From Blasia pusilla (lineage: Eukaryota > Marchantiophyta > Marchantiopsida > Blasiales), in the NCBI GenBank assembly GCA_050084515.1, contig CM114273.1, positions 3,782,001-3,846,000 of the forward strand: DNA of 64,000 nt, in the 5' to 3' direction. The translations under genes were made by a program, and so were the position numbers. This document shows, one piece after another, positions 43,509-57,087 of the stretch; the first letter of the stretch is position 1, and each line of letters begins with the position of its first letter. The notes under the pieces are model-generated. The model saw nothing but the letters and a program-made list of their open reading frames with translations, was not told the origin of the DNA and searched no databases.

Positions 43509-44176
43509 TCACATACTTAAACTCAAAGGGTCAGCTGCAAACACAATAGCATAAACCTCTTTTGTGCCTCCCTTTTTCTTTGGACCTGTTGGTGCAATGC
43601 CAACAACTGTATCTAGTCCTCTTACATTATGAACACCCTTGGCAACATGTGGAAGAGCATGAGGCAAAGGCACAATAGTGACCAACTTCATAGAGGGTGC
43701 ACTCTCCCTTGAAGGTGATCCAGTCAGTGATTGGGTAAGGAGAGGATACACATGCAGGTAGATATGGAATTTTAATTCGGGAATCATCTTGACTTGGCTG
43801 ATTCAATATACATTCAAAATTTTGTGATACTCGAAGCCTAATGGCATAGAGGCAGAAACCCACTAGGAAAAGGGTTTAGATCACTAACTCCATGAGGAGA
43901 GGATACAACTCTTGGATTTTCTGATCTCTCCTTGGAACCCCTTATGTCCTCGTGGTCCCTTCTCAAGACCATGGAAATCAATTCCATCAACTTTGTGAAG
44001 TTCTCTTGTTGATTAGCAATAGTAGTCTGTATGCTTGCCTCTAGTATGTCCAAGTCGTTGGAGAATGCATGCATGCGATCAATCATGTAAGTCACAGACT
44101 CAAGCAACAACTTTTCCATGGACTTTAATCGGGCAGAGATCTTTGTCAGCTTAGATGATCCTATAGTGTGAAACAC
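43509..44176 (-). pseudogene. CACTA second-gene 3' part, coiled coil
   Basis: The minus-strand frame 44176-43838 reads as a helical, coiled-coil-like region (KLTKISARLKSMEKLLLES, IQTTIANQQENFTKLME). A further frame at 43787-43509 is Pro/Ser rich. Direction and position continue from the Transposase_24 piece at 44457-44972 after an interval that may be an intron or a broken exon. Confidence 0.4.
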
Positions 44177-44456
44177 AAGACATGGATCTCACTCTATATC
44201 AATATGCATGTACTAGAAATACACTAGAGTCACATCAACTCTATAGCAACCATATGCAAATACCTGCTTTGACACCGTAGTTGTACCATGATTGCTTTGG
44301 TTCTTTGCCTCATGCACCTATGGCTTAGCAGGGGTTTGCCCCTTCTCTTTTCTCTACAAGACATGTTACACCAATTAAGTTCACCCTACCAAACACCGGC
44401 CCAAGCCAAAACTATATGATGGTAATAGAAATTTGAGATGGGTCCTTCAAAATTAT

Positions 44457-44972
44457 TCATACCAAACGCTCTGCAATTGGTGCATTCCCTTTTCTTCCTG
44501 TAGGGTTTGGATTGGTCACTGCTGCCCGTGCTTTGCACATCGGCTCACTCTTTGTCTTCACACTCTCGCTCATCAAGTGCGCTAGTAATCTCCCCCATTG
44601 GTTGGGGTCTACCTGAGGTGGTGGTGCCACTTTCTTGCCTCCTCCAACTTCTTTCCATGTCTCACATAATCTAAATCTCTCCGTCTTGAGTATTCGTTGT
44701 GCGTATTCCTCCAAACATGGAACAACCAATCCATTTTCATCGTTTCCAATATACTCCCATCTAGCAGCAATATCACTCAATACTGAATTCCAATCACCAC
44801 AGTGTTGATTGGAAAAAATCACAATAGAGAGGTTAAGCCATCGCAAGAGTTCCGCTTTGAAATCTCCATGCCACCTATTATTTCCTTTTGAAGTTGTGGT
44901 CATCCAACCATAGTTGTTCACAACCCTTTTTCCGACCTTCACCCCCTCGCCACGCACACTCCTGTCAATCAC
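44457..44972 (-). pseudogene. Plant transposase Transposase_24-type (Ptta/En/Spm) protein fragment
   Basis: 171 codons. Pattern typical of Transposase_24: YAQRILKTERFRLCETWKE, a Pro-rich turn, VDPNQWGRLLAHLMSES, KSEPMCKARAAV, then the PTGRKG block that replaces the usual HTTGRKSF. This protein accompanies TNP2 in many plant CACTA elements and binds element DNA. His of the HTTG block has been lost (NPTG), and the ATG is chosen by frame only. Lies inside the proposed CACTA termini, minus strand. Confidence 0.55.
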
Positions 44973-46766
44973 TGAGTTTGGTATGTATGTTGTCCCCTAC
45001 ACTTGCCCGTTGCAAGCCTAAAATAAAGAATTGGTCTATGTAAAACCACGGAGCGATCCTCCAAACTAAATGTCAGGATTACAGCTCACATGCAGCCCTT
45101 TTTAAGTTTTTTCTCATAAATTTCCATAAACTCAGGTGGTCTTATAATGAGCGCCTTAGTTTTGATGTTGGTCCATGGTACATTAAACTTCATGCTCGGT
45201 TACGTCTAATTTGTAAGCATATCCATCGGGAATCCATGGATATGTCTACAATGGGCATGCAATCGCAGAGGTCCACCAATGTCGGTCTTCTATCGGATAG
45301 TCTCTCAAGTCAAGATTGTGGTATGTCTGGAGATGAGAGACTTGTCATCTTAGATGAATTAAGTCATACTAGAAATAGAGGATGGTTTGGCTTGTTATTT
45401 TCCCAATGAAAGTGGATTATCCCTCTTGGGAGAGCAACTCCGCCAAAATCCATTCTCGAGGAGGGTAGAGGATGTTTGTCAAGTATGGATAAGGGTGGAA
45501 CACTAGTTGTGCCAGATTTTCCTTTCCTTAACCCGGACCACGTAAAGATTCAGTTTGTAGATAGGCACTGGTTCACTTGCTATCTAGTTTATCACTTTGG
45601 GGACGCGTTCATGAACCAAGTCATACAATCTCCAACTCTGGTGATTCTTCCTATAGTCGCGTACGGAAGGACATGGGATTGCACTTTGTATATCCTCATA
45701 TAGCTATCCATGGACGTCCATAGGCCTGCTCAAGTAGGGTTTAATACTAGTTGTGCTATTTTCCTTATGTACAAACGTAAAATAGTTTACAGGGAATTCA
45801 TAGTTAGGAATTTTGGGGTTCCATGTTAAGAAGAAGTGATCGTCTCGGCACTACCTTTTGTGATTCCTGTTGTGAGATAATGGAGGGTTTACATAATAAT
45901 CTTGTACTGAAAAAGGATAAATTCTTATAGAATTTGATTTGCATAAGGATAGATTCCCCACATAGTTTGGGTCCATTGCAACAATTCTCTTATATTCCCG
46001 ATAGCAAATTTGGAAAGCAAAGAGCACATTAAAGATGAGTCCTTGTATCGTGTACAACAAGTCCATGATGTGTGAAATTGAGACCATCAATTTTAAGCAT
46101 AAGAAGTCCAACATACCTAATTAAGTTTCCCGCTTCAGTTCTGCTGCCTCGAAAATCCACAAGAGTTTCCGGCTTTAGTTTAGTTGCCTCGGATGTAGCA
46201 AACTAAGTGAAGATTGTTTCACTCACTAATCATACATTCTGCAAGGGAGAAGATGGAGGGGCATGGGTGGGGGAAAAGGCTTGAACCATAACTCCGAATG
46301 AGGGCTTAGCGCACGCGTGCGGGGGAAGGCAGACAAGGCTTAATATAGGTTGGGAAGAACCCTGGTTTTGAACCATAAGGGGTTTAGGGTTTTGCACGCT
46401 AATCTAGTTTTATTAGATTTTGGCCCTTTTTTGCAAGAAATAGTGCCTCTAGTTACTACTTCTATGTAATTCCACATGCATCCAACTAGTTCCATGTAAT
46501 TTTTTTGCATGTAGTACTTAAAAAATAATCTTCATTTTGTTCATTATACTGTTGTATGAGTAACTTGAGATAAAGTGGCTTCATATGTCTTAAAAAATAT
46601 ATCATTATTTATGAGAATAAACAAGTTTCTAAATGTGACTCCACAACCATGCGAGTAATTCATGAGTCAATAGGAAGGTTTCGGAGTAAGTAAGAGTAGT
46701 TGACATGACTTTAAGTACCATGAGTAACAACCATATGGTTAAAACTGACCCCTTTTCTACTAGTTG

Positions 46767-47559
46767 CAATTCATGAGTTGAGGAGGCGAGGGATCTAGAG
46801 CAGATATCTTTAAAATATATACTATAAGGTCGTCTAGTGGCCTTGATGTTATTGATAGAATGAGGGAAGGAGAAGATCTATTTGGAAGTTGGGTGAGCTT
46901 TGATATATGCTATAGGGTCTTGAATAGATAGTTGACCATGGGTACACATGTTTACGACAATGTGGAGAAGGGACTCGAAACCATATTTTTTGTGAGGTCA
47001 AGGAAGAATATGTTATGGCCGCCACCAACAACGTATTGGACACGGGATCTACCAAAGCACTAGTAGTAGGATTTGTCGCACTCACTTCTTCCATTGGCTT
47101 GCGTGCCTACACACCAACAACATCCTCTCTTTAGGAACTCTGATTAGAACGCATCGATGAGGTCCTTATTGCCTTGGACAACCTAGTCTATTTCATGAAT
47201 TCCCCTCTCTATGGATCCAACTCCACGACTACTCCACATGTAACCAAAAATTTTCTTCCATCTATATCCCACACATCCAACATGTTTCCCCATGTCTCTA
47301 GCTACTCCATATGATGTGGATGCCACTAGTCCGGCAAGAGGTAACCTCAATGCCATCGAAGAAATTTATTGTTGCAACTGCTCTATGTGAGTAGCCATCC
47401 CAACCTCATGCCCCAAGTCTCCCTCCACTCGTCTAGGTAGCAAACCTCTACCTCCTCCATGGGCATATCCACCACCCCCATGGGAAAATTAAACTCCTCA
47501 TCCTCCAACAGGACTATTAGGCACATAACCTTTAGGCTCACTTGGACCACCAATTTTGC
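46767..47559. other. Spacer, possibly 3' part of the minus-strand gag remnant
   Basis: Minus-strand text here is broken by many stops; Gly/Arg-rich words suggest the region after the zinc knuckles of the neighbouring gag, but I cannot align it confidently. Confidence 0.3.
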
Positions 47560-48787
47560 TTTAATGCCCTCTCTAGCCCTTGATCCAAACGTAGCTCAGG
47601 GTGTAGGCTAAAACACCACGCGCGTGTCTGACCATATCATTGCCAATGGTCACACTTGTAGACTCTTGGTGCAGGCCCATGTCCTCCTCCAAGATAAGGC
47701 ACGTATCCACTACCATGACGAATGTAATCCTAATGGAAATGTGCTCCACCATATGCCCAACAAATAACTATTTCCAATTGCTGCTACGCTGCATATGATG
47801 GCGTTGGTATCTATGACACATGGTCATAATAATCTCCTTGAGCTCATGGTGCCCAACTCCTCTCTCATTATCCACATTGTTGCAATGGTGGTGTAGGAAA
47901 CCTTGACTGCTCTCATATGTGACTCATGGCTGCTCCACTCTCTGCAGCCATCTTAAAGGCATCTCTCAACGTAGGTGGTGTGCGCATCAACTATACCGCA
48001 TTCCTCGCCCATCTCCGCAAGTCTCATTCAAGCATCCCGTACCATGTCTAAATAATATGGGCCTATGTCAACCCTTTAGTGACACCAATCAAATGATGCA
48101 AGCGAGTAAATGCCTCCCGCACACTCTCTCATGTGTGCTTATATATGGAAGTTATAGATGCCCCGTAACTGTTTAGTACGTATCCCTTGGTAGTTTTTGC
48201 ACAACTTCGCAAAGAACTCAACCACGTACGGGATTGAACCTATATAGGACAAACCTAACTCAACAATGCCCCTACTATAGTTTGACTCACCCCTCCCAAA
48301 ACCTCACTAGTGGCAAAGGGAGTAGCCTCCCTAGCTCCTCCTCCTCATATGGAAATGGCTTAGTCTATAACTCATTATGTGGGTCATAGAAGAGTCTCCA
48401 AGCCTCGATCTCCAACTCATGGTAATCGCCCATGGATGGCCCCTCTAGGAATTGGAACATTTCATTCCATGATATGAACGGGTTAAACTCTTTAGAATTC
48501 CTAGCCCTCTGGGAATCGCACCAAATCCTTAACTCTGTGATGAAGTTGTGCAACTCTATAATACCCATAGCTCCAAAAAACATATGCGATCCTCTACCAT
48601 GGTTGTCTATCTCGTATGCCCAAACAGTAGGATCACTCACCATGTGCGGTGATGCTCTAACAAACTCCTGTGTGCACTCCCCCTTCTGAGGATGCCATAG
48701 AAGAAGGTCGAGGTGGTCCCTCGAGTAGAGATCCTCCAAACATCTTGCCACTTTGCGTGAATTCCCTAGAGCTACTCTGAGGTCCAC
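47560..48787 (-). pseudogene. Decayed gag of the methyltransferase gypsy family, inverted
   Basis: The minus-strand frame 48787-48365 (140 codons) carries the gag core with the same layout as bodies 1 and 2: FFGAMGIIELHNFITELRIW for GTIDLDDFIQEFDTW, then FNPFISWNEMFQFLEGPSMG for FNPFMAWKGLFQHLEG. Around 47665-47620 a zinc knuckle is still visible as CDHWQ-stop-YGQTRAWC, against CDHCHRYGHTRDRC in body 1. The rest is eroded. It points away from the plus-strand copy that begins at 49219. Confidence 0.75.
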
Positions 48788-49218
48788 CGTCTTGCCCCTC
48801 TAAGTCTCAAAAGGATGCCTTGATGACCCTTGTGTTCCTCTCACATGATCACTCTCACTCTCATGAATAATCTCTTTATCACTCCGACTAAACATGCGAC
48901 ACTTGATCTACACTCTCTCTCACTAAGACGTGTACCACATATGCGGCAACAAGCTGTGTGGTGCAAAAAATCATTGGTCTATCCACTCATCAACATAGCA
49001 AAACCTGAATTGTAGACATCCTACACATGTCCATGTCCCCTTAATGTCAAGGATGCTCTCAACATCCGTACATACCCAATGCTAAAAAATCCCTCATATG
49101 TGTAGGGCAAGGGACCATATTAGGGAACCTGAATAATATCGATATCTCCTCAATGACTGAAAACTCAACCCCAATTCTGTCATAAAGACAACTTCTCAAG
49201 TCAGCAAGTCGTACCAAT
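48788..49218. other. Joint between inverted gypsy remnants
   Basis: Probably leader sequence of the minus-strand remnant; no coding or regulatory motif recognised. Confidence 0.3.
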
Positions 49219-52200
49219 GGTTTTGAGCTTCCAATGTTATGACGTTGGAAGATAAGTCCGGCAAGGTTTCTCAGTTGGCCTCTATGCTATGTGAGGATGG
49301 AGTTGGTGTTAGTGCCTCGCGCTTAGAGATGGTTGCAAAGGAGGTGGTGGATCTGCCCTTGGAGCCTATGCGTGAGCTATCCACTCAGATTCATGGTAGG
49401 TTACAAATGCTAAGATGGTTGAGATGCTTGCTATATGCACGATAGAGCGTGTCATGGTATCTCCTAGTGTTTTTTTGTTAGATAATAAGGGAGAAGTCTT
49501 CCATTTGGTGAGTCTAGGAGGTAAAGTGTTTAGTCCGTAACGTGTCTTGTTGGATTCGAGAGCACAACCCGTGATATTGGGGAAGGTGTCATTTAAAAGA
49601 TTAATAGGCATGATGAGGGCTGATGTGGAGTGTTTCCCATTGAGGATACATACACCCTTGGGTGAAGCAAGTACGATGTAGTTCATCACCCGACATTTAG
49701 GTCATGGTGAGGATTTGCACAATCCATCCATCAAATGAGTCCATAGTGCGAGCCAAGGCGACAGTGACCGATGTCGAGTCCTATGACGTCTAGTTTGGAG
49801 GAGCAATGTTGTACTTGATAGGGTTTTTCTTAGATTTTTGGGAGGATTCATCATCCTAAAAGCCAAGATGGCAGTCAAGTGATGGGAAACTTAGCTCATT
49901 ACTTGTTTGATTCACGAATGGAAAGATCGAGCGACGGCCAAGAGAGATGGCGACTCTACCAGCATTAAGTAGCACCATCACTTGGTCTGATAATTTGATT
50001 GAGGGTCATGCCCATGCAAAGGACATACCCATGCTTGACACTTCTATGGAGAGGCACGTTATGATAGCCGCATCATTCCGTGGACGAGAGGTGCCATTAT
50101 GGGGTTCAAGTGAGGATCTTTGACGCTTGGCTGATAAGCATGTGTCGATGGCATGGAGTGAGATGTCCGCATCAGAGCAAAAAATTTTGAGGAACTCGAG
50201 GTAGCCGAGTGGGCTACGATGATACCCTTGGACACCACACCAATTGTGAGGTGCATCCGAGAGAAGGGTATTTAAGTGTTGCATCTATTTGGAAGAACCA
50301 TCATTGGGTTGGTTGCTATTTTTGAGGTAGTAGTGTGTTTAACAGTATATTTGTATGCTGAGCTTGATGAGGTTGCGAGGGGCGTCTCACTTTGACGTAT
50401 GGCACATATACAACTCCATTTTCCCAACTTGTTTTATGCCGTACATAAGTATCACTAGCCTCGAAGGTACTTTACTTTAAACTTGTCGATTTATCCTAAG
50501 CGATGGGACAAATATGGACCTATCAATTGGTAGATGAAGTTTGATACATATGCCATGACTACTCCTAAGGACATCTTTGATGCTATTGGGCATGCTAAGA
50601 TATTTAGTTTGTTGGATCTTCGGGTCGGATACCATCAGATGCCTATTAGATTGGTGGACAAGAAGAAGATTATATTCAAGGGCATCGATCCTCATAGGAA
50701 GGATTGTTTGTACTAGTGGTAGTTTGTACCATTTGGGTTAAAGAACATCCCTGTAGAGTTTCAAAGGATCATGGATAGGATCTTGGCATATCTAGGTTTC
50801 TCTTAGTGTTACATTGATGACATCGTAGTCTTTACACCACGGTTGAGGAGCATGAGCATCATTTGGAGGAGATGTTTTGATGATTGCAGTTATATGGGTT
50901 CTAGGTACATCCAAGAAAGTGTAAGTTCTTGTACGAATCTATTGAGTACTTGGGTCATACAAAATAGCTAGATGGCCTTGGTGTGCAACAAAAATAGATA
51001 GAGGGTATCTCACGTATCTCGTACCCTATAGAGTTGAGTGGACCAGTTCATGAATTCAAGGGATTGGAAATTTGTTATAGATGATACGTAAAGGGTTTTA
51101 GTTTTATTGCAAAGTCGTTAACCTTGTTGAACAAGGTGGATCATGATAATGAGTGGATCTGGGTGGATGAGCAAGAGAGAGCATTTTAACTCCTTAAGGA
51201 TATGCGGGTTGACGTCCGCACCCATATCAAGGAGACGTGTCAAGAGGCGTCCTTTCGAGTTGCATACAGATTGGAGTATGTTGGGGCTTGGAGTGGTGCT
51301 CACCTAGCATGTCGATGAGGGTAGAGAGTTAATGGAGGCTTATGCTAGTTCCTTAAAAAATGTTGTAGAGGCAAAGTATAGCTCGTATGAGGGTGAGTAT
51401 AGCTAGTGTGGATTGTCGAGCATTTCAAGTGTTACTTATTCGGCAATCCTAGTACCATCATCACAGTAATCATCAACCACTTAAGTGATTGATGGAGTGT
51501 GAAAATCTTACAGGGAAGCTTTTGAGGTGGGTTATATTGTTGCAAGAGTATGAATTCCAAGAGGTATATTGACCTAGGACGCTTAACTATGATGCATATG
51601 GTTTGAGTTGTAATCCATGGCGAGTTGACGAGATGCGATTAGGGCTTGTTGGCATGGAGAGAGTAATAAAGAGTTGGTGCTTGGATGGCATACGTCAACC
51701 TATTTGGGATTGTTGGCTATGGAGAGCTATAGTGTTGAGACTTCGATGGTGAGGTCTAATGGAGAGCCCTTAGATCTAGAGGCTTGTGAGGAAGTGAAAA
51801 GTTGGCGAGATATTCATGAGGATGGAGTAGTCTTGGAGTACCTACGTATTGGCAGCATTGCAAACATAGTGGATGTTAGAGAGCGGGATCCAATCTCATA
51901 ACAAGCCTGACGATTCTGATGGGAGGGGACACATGTGTTGCAAGTTTGGGAGGGTGGTAGAATACCCGTAGTTCCCCATTCGCATAGTGCGAGATCATCT
52001 TGAGACGGATGGACTAGCGGAGAGAGTTGTGCATACGGTGAAGAGAGGTTTACACAAGTATGGCTTGCAGAGAGATCACCTAGGAGATTGGGACCATTAG
52101 TTGCCACAATTGACAATGGGATATCAATTCAATAGGCAAATATCTTTAGCGTCTTTCTCACCATAATAATTGCTTTATGGACGAGTGGATGATTTTTTTG

Positions 52201-52790
52201 TGGCCATTTGTTGAGATGCTAGTGAGGTATTGAACCTCGATCATCATAATATATGGATGCGAGCATGTTCTAAGAGGACTGAGTTATTTTGGAAAGTGAT
52301 GCCCATTGCGTTTGAGAACTTGGCGATTGCACAACATTGTGATACTTTGAGGTATGAGACTATTTGGGGAGGTGGTTACTGACCAACTTTTTGGAGGTTT
52401 TAATAAGGAGACTATGTCTACTTGCAGCAGATCGTACCCATGACATCATATGTGACTATAGGGCGCACTATCTTGAGAGTGCGAGATATATTGCAATCAG
52501 GTGTCTTTTTATTGGAGGGACACGATATAACCGTACGCCATGTCATCATGTGCATAATTGTGCGGTATAGAAGGAATATGTGCGTAGCTACGCGCCATAT
52601 CATCTTACTTATATTGATGATATAGTTTATCCAAGCTTAGCAATAGTTCTTGCACTCTTGCGTTGCATATTGTGTGGTTCTGGCTGTGATACAGTCACGA
52701 TGCTAGTATGTGATTGGTCTATGATGGATGTTCCAGAGGATGGCACATGGCATGTCTAACACCACCTCTCAATAGGGTTGGATGTACATA
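49219..52790 (+). pseudogene. Decayed plus-strand copy of the methyltransferase gypsy (protease to PHD)
   Basis: Order matches bodies 1 and 2. 49239-49860: pre-protease and protease text (VSQLASMLCEDG, EVVDLPLEP). 50215-50465: start of the methyltransferase (DTTPIV..., then the motif I region read as LHLFGRTIIGLVAIFE, YLYAELDEVARGVSL). The sequence then jumps directly to RT near 50470, so motifs IV-X are deleted. RT/RNase H: 50534-50716 (YAMTTPKDIFDAIGHAKIF, LLDLRVGYHQMPIRL) onwards to about 51640. Tether 51674-51901. Integrase lacks its DD core (jump near 51995 to TDGLAERVVHTVKRG). GPF-like module and PHD finger remnant at 52400-52790 (LRCILCGSG, TMLVCDW). Many stops. Confidence 0.85.
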
Positions 52791-54511
52791 GAGTATATAC
52801 TAGATTATTATAGATTCTGACTTCTGTCTATGATATGGATGACAAGAAGGCAATTGATTCAATTAAAGATGGGGCCACATGAGCACTTGACCTTTTTGCT
52901 TGTAATGTGCTAGAAATATATATTATGGTAGAGGAGGATACATGGCTATATGGAATTAGAGGGACCTAACCACTAGCTAGAGGGGCAATTAAAGATATTT
53001 TGGTACTCAATCATCTCGATGTTTAGATACCATGAGTTAGTACGGTATCTTGTGTGTTAATGTGTGTATTTGATGACAAAGATCTGTCATGGTAGATGAG
53101 GCGTAGGGCGAGATAGTATGAAGGCCTTAGAGGGGTCTTGTACTTCCCTATTTTGAGAGGTCATGTGTGACCTGCTCTTAAGAGGTGACCTACGAGTGTT
53201 GGTCATCCTTCCCTTTATGAGGAGTGGCAACCTTGGAGAGTTTGACCTTCCCAACCATGTATGGCTCCATTTGAACCTATAAAGTTGTGAGTTAGTTGGT
53301 AGTTGGTCTCATGAGGGGACCACATGTATAGTTGTTAGGGAGCTAGGATGTGTGTACTACAAGTTGGTATTGACATGCTAAGAGGGAGGTGACATGTGTG
53401 TTCATGTCACCCGTGGAGGTGCCCACGGGGTATACCTCGGATGAAGCTCATTTGGAGCTCATCTTCTTAGGATTGCAGACTCTTGTTGGGATCCGCGATA
53501 CAATGCGGCTTCCATGTATTGAGCTTGGATTCTCTCTTGAAGAGTGGGCTAGAAGTGATCAATAAGGAGATCATACATTTTGGGAGTCCTTGTGTACACT
53601 TTCTCTTGATGAAAAACCATTGTGTATCTGATTCACGAATATGGTTGTTTGGATGAAGCACAATCGATTGCAAATTTCATCAGAGTTTACAGTGCGTATT
53701 CAACTTTATATTGGGGTTGTCCAATCGTTCATGTGTAGAGATGTTAGGATTTATAGCGAGATGGATCTTAGTCATGTGTGTGCATCACAACCGATGTATA
53801 TTGGTAGCGATGTGTATTCGCACAATAGATGTATGTTGTGTAGCGATATGTATGTGTATGACAACCGTGATGTCTTTTAGAGTAGATCAACGAGTTTCTA
53901 GAAGAGCACCTTCTAGGATAGTGGATCACAACCTCAAGAGGTCAAGGATGACCTAATGAGCTTGTACGGAATGTGAGAGAGCAAGTTTCCCCTTCATTTT
54001 GGCTTATTTGGAGCTATACATGTAACTTGATTTTTTAGGTAAGTTACCATTTTAAGTATAATTGACTTTCCACTTTGGCAAGTGGCCCTCGATCCCCTAC
54101 AATAGGTCAAGAACTAAGAAGATGACTTATGAGCATAACTTACTATGGAGAGAGCTTGGGAGAGGGAAAGGGGATATACCCATGGAGAGAGAGCTTTGGA
54201 GCTCATTCTCTCTTTGTTCAACCTCTTGGCATGAAGCGGCAGGGCTATGGTCTTCCTTGCCTCGTGAGTAACCCAAGTCTTTTATTAGGAGAGTGGGTTT
54301 GGTTTGACATGACAGAGATGTAATGTGCGCACCTTTTGAGAGACCTTGTTGAGAGTGCCTTGATTCATTGGAGATATTTTTGGACTCGATCATCTCCATG
54401 TTTAGATGCGATGGGTTAGAATGGTATCGTGTGTGTGTGTGTTTGTGCGTGTATTTGGTGCCAACTATATATGTTGTGTAGTTATGTGTATGCGCACAAT
54501 ATAGACTCTAC
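52791..54511 (+). repeat. Terminal region of the decayed gypsy copy (LTR-like, X-Y-X order)
   Basis: After a purine tract (52975-52988) the text resembles the X unit head (TCATCTCGATGTTTAGATAC...), then a middle segment with faint similarity to Y (CTTCCCAACC before a weak TATA at 53277), then an X tail near 53830-53876 (TGTTGTGTAGCGATATGTAT). A second, fuller X lies at 54370-54511. 53877-54370 is unassigned. Ends are not fixed. Confidence 0.45.
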
Positions 54512-55587
54512 ACATCCACCTATCTATCTAATTGCCATGCACATCCTTCTTGGTGAGGATAACACTAAAAAGTGCATACCCTCCATGCAATATCTCCACT
54601 AGTCATGCTCCAACCAAGGCCTTTTCCAAATCACTATATTTTTAGGGTTGTTAGAAGATCGGCATATCGCTAGACAACTCAATGCAAGTCCCTAGACTGT
54701 TTAGTGTATCCAAATCATGCATACTAAATGCAAAGAAGCTCCTACCACTCCTAAGGAATTGATGTATCCGGCGCTCATCTCCTCTAGTCATTTAGAGCCC
54801 CTATCTGGCTCCCAAATCTCAATCATGACTATTGTAAGACTCTTACACGCGCGTATTTATGGTTGCTATTGCCCAACCCAATCTCAAACAACAAAACTCG
54901 ACTAATTCCCTACATCCAACTCCAAACTCTCATCTCCTTGGTGTGCAAGACCATATACCACACTCAATGTTATGGTTGCCATCTCTCGGCATACCTGCAA
55001 AACATCCGAATGGAGTCGAAGGATATCTCTCCCAATCACGCATGTTGTACCTCTTCAGATCTTGCCACTAGCCATTGCCTAAATTGTCTCTGTAGCCAGG
55101 AGGTTGACAAGTGCAAGAGTAATGATCTATCGCACCCTCGTCCGACATTGCTCAACTACTCATAAGCTAATAATACATATCAAGGAGTTCAGGTCCATCT
55201 TGTGACCTAAGACATGATGTCGTGATGGCTCTGATAGTGACAATACTACTATCAATATTGTGGGAAATCCCATCGCCCGCTCTTGCTCATCATCGTTGGG
55301 CTCCAACAACCGCTATGCTTGGTCATCCCAAATCAAGCCATGACCAACCTCCTATTACGCATAGAAAGCGAGAAAACTAAAAAATATGGGAAAGGAGAAA
55401 ATTGAAAAATATGTGAAAGGATGCATGTGGCATGCTTATCTTGCTAACCAATGTCAATAAGGGTCAATCATTGTGACTCACTACTTGTGATCGACGCCCT
55501 CGATGCAAAATAGAATCCACCAACAAATATGAGGGATGATCCACTCTTGTATACGACCTCTTGAAGATCTCATGTGGAATCAAGGTG
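54512..55587 (-). pseudogene. Methyltransferase C-terminal end and RT start, minus-strand gypsy copy (part 2)
   Basis: Reading leftwards: 55587-55250 matches the methyltransferase from motif VIII to the end (WTTLIPHEIF for WMNLIPSEVL, DSILHRGRRSQVVS for DAILGLGRRSQVV, GLIWDDQA and the DEQERAMGF-type motif IX region). 55060-54512 matches the RT lead-in (IEIWEPD, RSFFAFSMHDLDTLN, then PKKDVHGN-like text). Stops and shifts throughout. It continues directly from the part at 57088-58150, from which it is separated only by an inserted solo LTR. Confidence 0.75.
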
Positions 55588-55592
55588 GTCCA

Positions 55593-57082
55593 TGTAATAC
55601 ACAACTCAAGGAAAAAGGTACTCCTTCTATCGCAAAGTACTAAGTTTGTTCCCTAGAGACCATTGTTTCATGAGTAAAGAGAGGTTTTATAAGAAATAAT
55701 AAGAATAACTCCTTCTTCACTAACTTTACTGACTAACTACAACTATATTGCCTTTACAAGTACAAAAGAATAAAATGATTTTCTTCCCTCTTGGAAAAGA
55801 CTCTTCTCAAGTGCAGACAAAGAGACACTTGCAAATCTTGAATAACAAAGCTCCAACAAAAACCTCAAAGACACCTCAAGAATAGCGGCTCACCCTACTT
55901 CCAGAATTACATTTGTCATGGCAAACTACTCACTATCTAACAACTTTCCTACGTTCTTCCTGATTAGCTTCTGGAATTTTGAAATCACAAGACTCAACTC
56001 TCATTCCTACTAGAGCTAAATAAGATTTTACACCCAACTCCGCACTTCAGAAAGCATGAAAGAAGACCCTTCTTCTGCATCAAATAGTGGAAAAAACTAG
56101 AAAGTATTACAAGCTTCATAAAGTACAAGACTCTTCAGCTTGGATGATCCCCACATAACTCCTTACACAACCCACCAAGGAAACTGGTAAACTCAAGATA
56201 CAAGCAACTTATGCTAACCAACAGTATTGGGGAATTCAAGACATAAGGGAATGATCCCTTCTTCTACTAATTTTCTCTTTGAATAGTTTTTACAATCTCA
56301 TATCGATCTTCCTATTCTGATCTAGAATTCTAACGGCTTATCCTAACCTACTCTATTCAAATTCTACAACCCTCCCTCTTCCTAAGACGGTTGGTTGCCT
56401 TAGAATTTCATTTCCGCTCCCTTTTTTAATTGTTGTGCGGCTCCATTTTCGGCTTCGGAAACTATTGCGACGGTTCAATATTTACAATCTTTGCGCTCTT
56501 TGCAATCTTTGTAGTCTTTGTCTTTGAGATCCTATCTTCGCACAAAGACTCTTATCCTTCTGCTGCCCTGAAGAGTCCTCCCTTTCTACTTTCTTTCAAT
56601 CAACTGTCCCCAAAGCATTATCTATCTTTCTACTCTTATTCTTAATACACCTTCCCGCTTTGTGAAGACTCTTTCACTTCTTGTGCTTCTTCCTCTTCCC
56701 TCTTCGAGTTATTAGTCTTTGCTCTTGAGTCTTTGTTCTTTGCGCTTCATTCTTTGTACCCAATCTTTGCACAAATTCTACCTTCATTCTTCTTTGCAAA
56801 GAAGCTTTTTCTAGTCTTTGTTGACAGTCTTTTACACTGTTCTTACTGCGGTCTTCCTTAGGAAGTACCCGCACTTTCCTCTTCTAACTTCTTTTCCTAT
56901 CTTTTCCTAATTTTACACAATTCTCACTCTTCCAAGACAATCCTTAATCTTCTAACATCTCATGTCCTCTCATCAGAGTTATGTCAGTCCCTCTTTCACA
57001 CAACTTCAGTAAAGTAAGACTCTTTACTTCCGGTGTTGAGTCTTTCGTCTTCTGTCAAAATTCAAAAAACGTGGGCACTATA
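55593..57082 (-). repeat. Solo LTR inserted in methyltransferase motif VIII, with target-site duplication
   Basis: 1490 bp. On the minus strand it starts TATAGTGCCCACG (a TG start mutated to TA) and ends TGTATTACA; it is flanked by GTCCA (plus strand) at 55588-55592 and 57083-57087. Its tips resemble the LTR at 3991-5273 (TGTGATACCCA..., ...TACATTACA), and it shares the CTTTG/CAAAG-rich inner stretch (56440-56830) and the text near 55640-55680. Both belong to one LTR family. Confidence 0.85.
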
Positions 57083-57087
57083 GTCCA

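Larger units (their letters stand above)
42315..46766 (-). mobile_element. Probable CACTA DNA transposon (degenerate)
   Basis: Left tip CACTGGTACAAAACCC at 42315; right tip, read inwards on the minus strand from 46766, CAACTAGTAGAAAAGGGGTC, a related CACTA-type terminus with one extra base. Both ends carry subterminal repeats built on AGTCAT/ATGACT and GAGTAA words (42350-42640 and 46480-46760). Inside, on the minus strand, is a Transposase_24-type protein (44972-44457). No 3-bp target duplication was found (ACA on the left, CAA on the right), so exact ends are provisional. 44980-46480 contains no protein I recognise. Confidence 0.5.

Noticed and set aside
42315-46766. Joining the TNP2 remnant at 40098-41430 to this CACTA as one element
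   Set aside because: The left terminus at 42315 with subterminal repeats lies between them, and the coding strands differ.
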